A stretch of 64,000 bases of DNA from Rhizobium lentis (lineage in GTDB: Bacteria > Pseudomonadota > Alphaproteobacteria > Rhizobiales > Rhizobiaceae). The position numbers were made by a program, and so were the translations under genes. The notes below the pieces were generated by a model, which worked only from the letters and a program-made list of their open reading frames with translations, did no database searches and was not told the DNA's origin. Positions 58,131 through 64,000 of this stretch are shown here, piece after piece (position 1 is the stretch's first letter; each line of letters opens with the position of its first letter). The stretch spans positions 1 through 64,000 of the forward strand of contig NZ_JACHBD010000003.1 in assembly GCF_014200175.1 (NCBI RefSeq), read 5' to 3'.

Positions 58131-59021
58131 ATGAGCAAAGACAAGAAATCCAGCGGCAAGGCCGCAGCAGACCCATCCGCCAAGGATACGCATTACGCCA
58201 ATCTCAGGCGTGCGCACCGCGACGCCAAGCGCGAACGCGGCGAGATCCCGACACCTCAGCCGCAGAAGCGCAAGCGTGGGGCCGAAGATTGGAAGCCGCC
58301 GGCGCTGGCGCCCGACCAGGTCTATCTCTACGGCCTGCATACGGTACGCGCGGCGCTCGACAATCCCGAGCGCAAGAAGATCAAACTCTCCGTGACGCAG
58401 AACGCGCTCGCGCGGCTTGAAATCAACATCGAAACGCTCGGCATTGCCTTCGAGATCGTCCCGCCGCACGAGATCGACAAAGTGCTCGGCCCCGAGGCGA
58501 TCCATCAGGGGGTCATGCTGGAGACACGGCCGCTGCCGGTGCGCCGGCTCGAGGCGCTGAAGGACAGCCCTCTCCTGCTCGTCCTCGACCAGGTGACCGA
58601 TCCGCACAATGTCGGCGCGATCATGCGCTCGGCAGTCGCCTTTAATGCCGGGGCGGTGATCACCACCCAGAGGCACAGCCCGACCGAGTCGGGCGTGCTC
58701 GCCAAATCCGCCTCCGGCGCACTGGAACTGATCCCTTATATACAGATCACCAATCTCGCCGATGCGCTCGGCGAATTGCACAAGCTGGGTTTCGCCACCA
58801 TCGGGCTCGATTCGGAAGGGCCGGCGCCGCTCGAAGGCACGTTTTCGGGCGACAAGGTGGCGCTGGTGCTCGGCTCGGAGGGCAAGGGGCTCAGGCAGAA
58901 AACACGCGAGACCGTGACCGCGCTTGCCCGCCTCGACATGCCGGGCGCGATCAAATCGCTCAACGTTTCGAACGCAGCGGCGATCGCGCTTTATGCGGCG
59001 CGGCTTTACTTAAAGGCATAG
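58131..59021 (+). CDS. rlmB: 23S rRNA (guanosine-2'-O)-methyltransferase RlmB-like (TrmH/SpoU family)
   Basis: The 296-residue protein has a basic, disordered N-terminal extension (1 to about 55, Lys/Arg/Ala-rich), a substrate-binding domain and the knotted SpoU methyltransferase domain with DQVTDPHNVGAIMRSA (near 161-176), LVLGSEGKGL and LNVSNAAAIALY. These three motifs bind S-adenosylmethionine and the catalytic Arg lies in the first. RlmB is the closest match, though other TrmH-family targets are possible. Confidence 0.87.
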   Translation: MSKDKKSSGKAAADPSAKDTHYANLRRAHRDAKRERGEIPTPQPQKRKRGAEDWKPPALAPDQVYLYGLHTVRAALDNPERKKIKLSVTQNALARLEINIETLGIAFEIVPPHEIDKVLGPEAIHQGVMLETRPLPVRRLEALKDSPLLLVLDQVTDPHNVGAIMRSAVAFNAGAVITTQRHSPTESGVLAKSASGALELIPYIQITNLADALGELHKLGFATIGLDSEGPAPLEGTFSGDKVALVLGSEGKGLRQKTRETVTALARLDMPGAIKSLNVSNAAAIALYAARLYLKA

Positions 59022-59066
59022 GCTGGACTTAAAGGCGGGCTTACGGGCCGCGGCAAAGGGATTGCC

Positions 59067-59768
59067 ATGAATCGTTCTATGCTTCGGCTGACAATTCCAG
59101 CAACCGCGCTGCTGGCCTACGGTCCGGCTGGCGCGCAGGATATCGATCCCGATATTCTCAGAGCGCAAGCGGGAAGCTATCTGGTCGCGCCGGAAGGCGG
59201 AGGCGCCGGGTGCCGGCTGACGCTCGAAACCGACCTTGCGATCGGCGGCTATTCGCTCTCGGGCCAAGACAGCTGTTCCAAGTCATTGCCGGCGCTTGCT
59301 GAAGCCGCTTCCTGGAATTTCAGCGGCAATGGCGGCCTCATCCTGATTAATCCGACGCGCAAGATCGTCGCCCGTTTCGTCGAGAATGAAGGCTCGCCGA
59401 TGAAGACGGAAGGCGAAACGCCTCTCCTGCTGGTCTCGGCTCCCGACGGGGTCGATCGTCTGCCGACCTTCAGCAGCCTTGCCGGGAAATGGGTAATGCA
59501 AAGACCGGACGGCGAAAAACTCTGCAGCGTGACACTCGAGGGCACTGCAAATACGGACGGCATTGCGCCGTTGTCAATCTCCGGAGACTGCGCCGCCAAT
59601 GTCGCCCGGTTGAAACTCGCCATCTGGCATATCGACGGTTTCAGTCTGACGCTGATGAGTCATGACGGTGCGTCGCTTGACTTCCACATGCGCGCCGACG
59701 GCAATTTCGACAAGTCCCGGGAAGAAGGCGGCAAGCCGCTTTCACTCGTGCGCCGCGACGCGCGTTAG
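59067..59768 (+). CDS. Secreted protein with two AprI/Inh-like domains
   Basis: The 233-residue protein has a signal peptide (AGA-QDI, about 23) and two copies of a small beta-barrel like the AprI/Inh metalloprotease inhibitors. Repeat one (about 34-123) has Cys49 and Cys70; repeat two (about 137-229) has Cys153 and Cys175, so each likely forms one disulfide. Typical barrel phrases are ASWNFSGNGGLILIN and AIWHIDGFSLTLMS. A periplasmic role in protease inhibition is possible, but two-domain members are less studied. Confidence 0.72.
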   Translation: MNRSMLRLTIPATALLAYGPAGAQDIDPDILRAQAGSYLVAPEGGGAGCRLTLETDLAIGGYSLSGQDSCSKSLPALAEAASWNFSGNGGLILINPTRKIVARFVENEGSPMKTEGETPLLLVSAPDGVDRLPTFSSLAGKWVMQRPDGEKLCSVTLEGTANTDGIAPLSISGDCAANVARLKLAIWHIDGFSLTLMSHDGASLDFHMRADGNFDKSREEGGKPLSLVRRDAR

Positions 59769-59936
59769 CTCTTTGTCTTTTGCATGTCGTTATCCCGGAA
59801 CCGGTGTACACTTCCGGGCAACATGCATTAGGCAGCAGAAATCCACTTTTGCCTTGGAATGACCTTCTGGAGCACTATGATCGGGCGGCGATCGATCGTA
59901 GCGACCGGTCACAAGTAAGAAGGAGTGATCCCCGTC

Positions 59937-60095
59937 ATGGCCATTCGACCGCTGATTTTCGGTATCCTGTTCATCGCGGCCTTTGTGGGAATCATCCTCA
60001 GCATCATCTGGGTGGACACCTCGCATCCCGTCCACCAGCCCGATCCTCTGTCGCCGACGGCGCCCGGCCCCGCGACGCCGGGACCGGTGCAATAG
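59937..60095 (+). CDS. 52-residue single-span membrane peptide with Pro-rich tail
   Basis: The peptide starts MAIRPLIFGILFIAAFVGII with one hydrophobic segment (about 5-25) and continues with a Pro-rich outer part (PDPLSPTAPGPATPGPVQ). AAGGAG lies 11 bases upstream of the ATG. A second tiny membrane-peptide gene follows after 61 bases. I know no family. Confidence 0.6.
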   Translation: MAIRPLIFGILFIAAFVGIILSIIWVDTSHPVHQPDPLSPTAPGPATPGPVQ

Positions 60096-60156
60096 GCCGA
60101 GAGGAACGCGGACGGCGATTGTGCGTTAATCCCAACCGAACGAGGATTGAACGCTC

Positions 60157-60294
60157 ATGCGCATAATGATCGCCGTCGTCGCCTTCATGGTCGCCTCCGT
60201 GCTCAGCATAGCGATGATCTCGCCTTCCGGCGCCGGCCAGCCCGGCAAGGGCGACAGGATCGAGGCCAGCGTCAACGAACCGGTCGCTCATTGA
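60157..60294 (+). CDS. 45-residue exported or membrane peptide
   Basis: The peptide starts MRIMIAVVAFMVASVLSIAM, an N-terminal hydrophobic segment of signal-peptide or single-span type, followed by a short polar tail (GKGDRIEASVNEPVAH). ACGAGG precedes the ATG at a short distance. It follows the 52-residue gene and converges on the Trp/Arg-repeat gene. Confidence 0.5.
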   Translation: MRIMIAVVAFMVASVLSIAMISPSGAGQPGKGDRIEASVNEPVAH

Positions 60295-60324
60295 GCTGAC
60301 GGTGCTGAGCGTTCGCAGCTGCGC

Positions 60325-60675
60325 TCAGCCGCGATAAAGCCAGAAGGGGATATCACGATCGCGATGGCGCCACTCGCGGCGTTCCTGCCACCGCTCGGCA
60401 CGCCACCGCCGCCAGCGGCGGTCATCATCGCGCCAGTCGGAGCGGCGCCAATCGCGCCCATCGCGCCAGCCACGGTCGCCACGCCAGTCACGGTCGGCGC
60501 GCCAGTCACCGTCATCACGCCAACGATTATCTCGCCAGCTGTCGCGAATCTGGACAATATCTCCTTGCGCCGTCATCGCCGGCCGTCCGGCCGGCATGGC
60601 GGATGCAGGGGCGACGGCGACGAAAGCCGCAGCGGCGGCAATGGTTGCGGTAAGAATGATGTGTGCGAGCTTCAT
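60325..60675 (-). CDS. Secreted Trp/Arg/Asp-repeat protein
   Basis: The 116-residue product has a signal peptide (about 1-26, ASA) and a mature part dominated by a five- to six-residue repeat of the type D-W-R-x-D. Twelve tryptophans occur in the last ~72 residues, ten of them followed by Arg. It ends IPFWLYRG. The DNA is a degenerate minisatellite. Similar Trp/Arg-rich secreted proteins are scattered in rhizobia, but I do not recognise a named family. Binding to polyanions such as surface polysaccharide or nucleic acid is a speculation. Confidence 0.7.
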   Translation of the reverse strand: MKLAHIILTATIAAAAAFVAVAPASAMPAGRPAMTAQGDIVQIRDSWRDNRWRDDGDWRADRDWRGDRGWRDGRDWRRSDWRDDDRRWRRWRAERWQERREWRHRDRDIPFWLYRG

Positions 60676-60786
60676 GGCTGCGTCCTCATTGATGGTGAGG
60701 AGACAATGCCCCGAAGCGGCTGAACTGCCGCTGAAGCAGCCCTTCAGGCAGGGTTCATCAATGGACAGCGTATCGGAGAATAGGGA

Positions 60787-60862
<76 letters not shown>

Positions 60863-61018
60863 AATAGCTGCCCAACTAACAGATTCTGCGCTCCTGTAAA
60901 GGAAAATCCGATCCCTGCGGACGGTCCGGCTTGGCGGCAAAACGCCGGGCCGTGCAAAACGGCCTTGTCGCAACGGCCTTTTATCCTTTAGCTAGAGCAG
61001 CTTCACAAAGGGCATTGC

Positions 61019-61792
61019 ATGGGCCGTTCATTTCAGACGCTTTCGTTTATCGCCTCGCCGACGATGGAGGCGCTCGCCGCACGCGAAGAGCTGATTCGCA
61101 TCTATGGCGACGTGCCGCAGGACAAGGCGGACGTTATCGTCGCGCTCGGCGGCGATGGGTTCATGCTGCAGACGCTGCACAGCACCATGAATTCCGGCAA
61201 GCTGGTTTACGGGATGAATCGCGGCTCGGTCGGTTTCCTGATGAATGATTACAGCACGGAGCGGCTTCAGGAGCGCATCTGCGTCGCTGTCGAAAACGCC
61301 TTCCGGCCGCTGAAGATGACGACGGCCAATGCCGACGGCACCAATTCAACGGCCCTTGCCATCAACGAGGTCTATCTGTTCCGCCAGTCATATCAGGCCG
61401 CCAATCTCAGGGTCGTGGTCGATGGGCACGTGCGCCTGGAGGAGCTGATTTGCGACGGGCTGATGGTGGCCACCCCAGCCGGATCGACAGCCTACAATCT
61501 TTCCGCCCATGGCCCGATCCTGCCCCTCGAGGCGCCGCTGCTCGCCATGACACCGGTCAGCGCTTTCAGGCCGCGGCGCTGGAGGGGGGCGCTGCTTCCC
61601 AACAAGGTGACCGTCGATATCGACGTGCTCGAGCCGGTGAAGCGGCCGGTGAATGCGGTAGCCGACAATACTGAGGTCAAGTCGGTGCTGCATGTCCGCA
61701 TCGCCCAGTCGGAGCATATGACGGCGCGCATCCTCTCCGATCCCGACCGCTCCTGGTCCGACCGTATCCTCGCCGAGCAGTTCAAAGATTGA
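61019..61792 (+). CDS. nadK: NAD kinase
   Basis: The 257-residue enzyme makes NADP from NAD and ATP. The GGDG motif (ALGGDGFML, near 41-49), NRGSVGFLMN and TPAGSTAYNLSAHGP are the family signatures. It is the short alphaproteobacterial form. Two genes follow with gaps of 4 and -4 bases. Confidence 0.95.
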   Translation: MGRSFQTLSFIASPTMEALAAREELIRIYGDVPQDKADVIVALGGDGFMLQTLHSTMNSGKLVYGMNRGSVGFLMNDYSTERLQERICVAVENAFRPLKMTTANADGTNSTALAINEVYLFRQSYQAANLRVVVDGHVRLEELICDGLMVATPAGSTAYNLSAHGPILPLEAPLLAMTPVSAFRPRRWRGALLPNKVTVDIDVLEPVKRPVNAVADNTEVKSVLHVRIAQSEHMTARILSDPDRSWSDRILAEQFKD

Positions 61793-61796
61793 GGCG

Positions 61797-62300
61797 ATGG
61801 CAATGCGACGGATATTGATGACCACGATTTTCCTCGTCGGATGCTCGGCCGCCACCGCCGCTCCCGCTCAGGACCCCATTCTGCCGGCTACGGTGATCTT
61901 TGCCACCAGCACCGGCTACTGGGAGGACGACGGCAACGCACCTGAAATCGAGCGGGCGCCTTCCGCCACCGAGAATGTTTCCGCCCCTCAGGGAAAGCGC
62001 CATGGCTACTACAAGCTCTTTGCCGTGCGCCAGCCGGATCGGACCTCGAAGGTTTATCTGCAGCAAATTGCCCAGACGGAGACCGGCCCGGCGATCGCCT
62101 CAAACATCGAGCTGCAGGAGATCAGCGACCTGAAGCCCTACGTGACCGACATACGCCCGGAGAATTCGAGCGGCATCAGCAAGCAACCCGGCCTCTTCGC
62201 CACCATCTATCTGAAGACCGACCCGGCGGCCGAGCCGGACGGCTGGACGGTGCTGATCGACGAATTCGGTGACATCACCATCGAGAAGGCGACCAATTGA
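61797..62300 (+). CDS. Exported protein of unknown function, possible lipoprotein
   Basis: The 167-residue product has an N-terminal hydrophobic stretch with the lipobox-like LVGC at residues 13-16, followed by AATAAPAQD; either lipoprotein processing or a normal signal peptidase site (APA-QD) is possible. The mature part is polar without recognised domain. It starts 4 bases after nadK (an ATG six bases later is also possible), and its stop overlaps the next gene. Confidence 0.68.
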   Translation: MAMRRILMTTIFLVGCSAATAAPAQDPILPATVIFATSTGYWEDDGNAPEIERAPSATENVSAPQGKRHGYYKLFAVRQPDRTSKVYLQQIAQTETGPAIASNIELQEISDLKPYVTDIRPENSSGISKQPGLFATIYLKTDPAAEPDGWTVLIDEFGDITIEKATN

Positions 62301-63352
62301 ACAGCGAGACGCTGTTTGCACAGGCTTTGAAGATGAAACTCGGCTTTCGCGACGGGGTACTTTACGATGACCAAAGACCGGACTGGGACGCATTCGGTCC
62401 GCGGCCCGTCAGCTGGTCTCTGTGGTATCCGGCTGCCGATGATGCGCGGGAAAGCGATGTTCGGGAACGAAGCTGGTTTCGCAAGGCGGTGGTCGCCCGC
62501 GACGCGCCGATTCGGCCGGCAAACAGACCTTATCCGCTCGTCCTGCTGTCGCACGGCACCGGCGGATCTGCGGCAGGGCTGGAATGGCTGGCGCGGCGCC
62601 TGGTCGAACGCGGGTTTGTTGCGCTCGGCGTCAACCATCACGGCAATACCGGCATCGAGCCCTATCGGGCCGAAGGTTTTGCCTGTCTCTGGGAACGCGC
62701 GCCTGACCTAAGCCTGATGCTGGATCGCAGTCGCGAATGGCTTGGCGATCTCGCCGGTCGGATTGATACAGCCCGTGCGTTCGCGGCCGGATTTTCGGCC
62801 GGAGCCTATAGCGTCATGCTCCTTCTCGGCGCCATCGCCCAGTTCTCGCAGTTCGAACCGTCGAGGCTGAAACCGGGTGGTCCGCGCGGCCCAAGGGAAT
62901 TTCCCGACCTTGCCGATCATATTCCCTCGTTGCTGCGCGAGAGCGATGTGTTTCGCCGGTCATGGTCCCGCATGTCGCGATCCTATCGGGACAACAGGAT
63001 CAAGGCGGCGCTCCTCTGTGCGCCGGGGCGCTCCATTTTCGCTTTCAGCGAGGAAAGTCTGAAAACGATCGAGGCCCCTGCTCTTATCCTGGTAGGCGAT
63101 GCCGACAGGGCGGCACCGGCCGAAGAATGTTCTGCATGGCTGCATGCTCGGCTGGCGCGCAGCGCGCTGAAGATTTTCGACGGCGGCCTCGGGCATTATG
63201 TCTTCGTACCGGAGGGTACGGGAATAGGCTTTGCCTTTGCGGCCGAGCTCTTCACCGATCCCCCTGATATCGCGCGCGCAGCCATTCATGACGAAACCGC
63301 CGATCTGTCGGCAGCGCTGTTTCAGGGCGGCGACATCCGCGCCATCGTCTGA
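62297..63352 (+). CDS. Alpha/beta-hydrolase (dienelactone hydrolase / PAF-acetylhydrolase-like)
   Basis: The frame opens with TTG at 62297, which overlaps the upstream stop as TTGA, and gives 351 residues; the first ATG is at 62333. HGTGGSAAGLEWLARRLVERG (oxyanion region, first 20 residues HGTGGSAAGLEWLARRLVER), Ser in AGFSAGAYS, Asp in GDADRAAP and His in GGLGHYVF form a full catalytic set. No signal peptide is seen, so it is probably cytoplasmic. A hairpin follows at 63358-63381. Confidence 0.75.
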   Translation: MNSETLFAQALKMKLGFRDGVLYDDQRPDWDAFGPRPVSWSLWYPAADDARESDVRERSWFRKAVVARDAPIRPANRPYPLVLLSHGTGGSAAGLEWLARRLVERGFVALGVNHHGNTGIEPYRAEGFACLWERAPDLSLMLDRSREWLGDLAGRIDTARAFAAGFSAGAYSVMLLLGAIAQFSQFEPSRLKPGGPRGPREFPDLADHIPSLLRESDVFRRSWSRMSRSYRDNRIKAALLCAPGRSIFAFSEESLKTIEAPALILVGDADRAAPAEECSAWLHARLARSALKIFDGGLGHYVFVPEGTGIGFAFAAELFTDPPDIARAAIHDETADLSAALFQGGDIRAIV

Positions 63353-63357
63353 ACGAA

Positions 63358-63381
63358 GAAGGCCCCGTCTCCGGAGCCTTC
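63358..63381. terminator. Convergent terminator-like hairpin
   Basis: GAAGGC / GCCTTC arms enclose CCCGTCTCCGGA between the hydrolase and prfB stops. The T-runs are short on both strands, so termination is only probable. Confidence 0.5.
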
Positions 63382-63407
63382 TCGTCATTCGATCTCGCTG
63401 CTGCCTG

Positions 63408-64000
63408 TCAGTCGACATCCTCGACGACCGCGTCGGCGGCGCCGCTGATGCGGTGGGCAAGGGCCGCTTCCATGAATTCGTTCAGATCGCCGTCGAGTAC
63501 GTCATCAGGAGCGGTGCTGGCGACGCCGGTGCGCAGGTCCTTGACCAGTTGGTAGGGCTGCAGCACGTAGGAGCGGATCTGATGGCCCCAGCCGATGTCC
63601 GTCTTGGAGGCGGCTTCGGCGTTGGCAGCCTCTTCCCGCTTCTTCAGCTCGGCTTCGTACATGCGGGCACGCAGCATTTCCCAGGCCTTGGCGCGGTTCT
63701 TGTGCTGCGAACGTTCCTGCTGGCAGGCAACGACGATCCCGGTCGGGATATGGGTAATGCGCACGGCCGAGTCGGTCGTGTTGACGTGCTGGCCGCCGGC
63801 GCCCGACGAACGATAGGTGTCGATGCGGCAATCGCTTTCATTGATGTCGATATTGATCGAGTCGTCGACAACAGGATAGACCCAGATCGACGAAAAGGAC
63901 GTATGGCGACGCGCATTGCTGTCGTAAGGCGAGATGCGTACCAGGCGATGCACGCCCGATTCCGTCTTCAGCCAGCCATAGGCGTTGTGTCCCTTGATGA
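63408..64000 (-). CDS. prfB: Peptide chain release factor 2, C-terminal part (runs off right edge)
   Basis: About 197 C-terminal codons are visible. The catalytic GGQ lies in [10 protein letters not shown], and [16 protein letters not shown] precedes it, as in RF2, which ends translation at TGA and TAA. The N-terminal part, with the SPF tripeptide and any programmed frameshift, lies outside the window. The C-terminus ends in an acidic tail (VVEDVD). Confidence 0.95.
   Translation of the reverse strand, partial: IKGHNAYGWLKTESGVHRLVRISPYDSNARRHTSFSSIWVYPVVDDSINIDINESDCRIDTYRSSGAGGQHVNTTDSAVRITHIPTGIVVACQQERSQHKNRAKAWEMLRARMYEAELKKREEAANAEAASKTDIGWGHQIRSYVLQPYQLVKDLRTGVASTAPDDVLDGDLNEFMEAALAHRISGAADAVVEDVD

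Noticed and set aside
60400-60560. Short repeated units that could suggest a CRISPR array
   Set aside because: The units are contiguous and in frame with the Trp/Arg-repeat protein, with no constant repeat separated by unique spacers.

Overview
The window looks like chromosomal DNA of an alphaproteobacterium of the family Rhizobiaceae, most likely the Rhizobium leguminosarum/etli group. This is inferred from the high-GC codon use, the rpoBC-to-alpha-operon gene order, the duplicated tuf gene, RNA polymerase subunits of the size usual for rhizobia (RpoB 1379 aa, RpoC 1402 aa), and promoters of the TTGACA-N17-CATATA type. No insertion sequence, prophage, CRISPR array or rRNA operon is visible.

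Bases 1-7000 (minus strand) hold a compact catabolic operon. In order of transcription it encodes a LacI-type repressor, an acetate/acyl-CoA transferase, an enoyl-CoA hydratase, an aldehyde dehydrogenase, a sugar-binding protein and a sugar permease that runs off the left edge. A perfect palindrome sits between the promoter elements in front of the repressor gene.

Bases 7000-21900 are ordinary accessory and housekeeping genes on both strands: an AhpD-like protein, a hormone-sensitive-lipase-type hydrolase whose nucleophile serine is replaced by glycine, a nucleoside deoxyribosyltransferase-like protein, a divergent LysR/SDR pair, RarA, a DegP-type protease, dihydroxy-acid dehydratase (ilvD), the MsrPQ periplasmic methionine sulfoxide reductase, and a VOC-family gene that appears frameshifted at its 5' end.

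Bases 21900-54700 (minus strand) are the core transcription/translation block. In order of transcription: tRNA-Trp, secE, nusG, rplK-rplA, rplJ-rplL, rpoB-rpoC, then (after one short plus-strand gene) rpsL-rpsG-fusA-tuf, the S10 operon, the spc operon with secY and adk, and rpsM-rpsK-rpoA-rplQ. Several hairpins, some with U-runs, lie between genes and probably tune expression of segments of this block.

Bases 54800-58000 contain an NAD-dependent epimerase, a 44-codon membrane-peptide gene, a second tuf copy identical in protein to the first, and tRNA-Gly and tRNA-Tyr. Apart from the epimerase and peptide insertion, the order tRNA-Tyr, tRNA-Gly, tuf, tRNA-Trp, secE, nusG resembles the ancestral bacterial tufB region.

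Bases 58000-64000 carry rlmB, a secreted protein with two inhibitor-like domains, two tiny membrane-peptide genes, a secreted Trp/Arg/Asp-repeat protein, tRNA-Thr, nadK with two downstream genes, and the 3' part of prfB. The most interesting signals are the operator architecture at 7016-7142, the serine-less hydrolase, the near-perfect tuf duplication, the internal hairpins of the ribosomal super-operon, the small membrane-peptide genes (one with an apparently occluded ribosome-binding site) and the Trp-Arg repeat protein.
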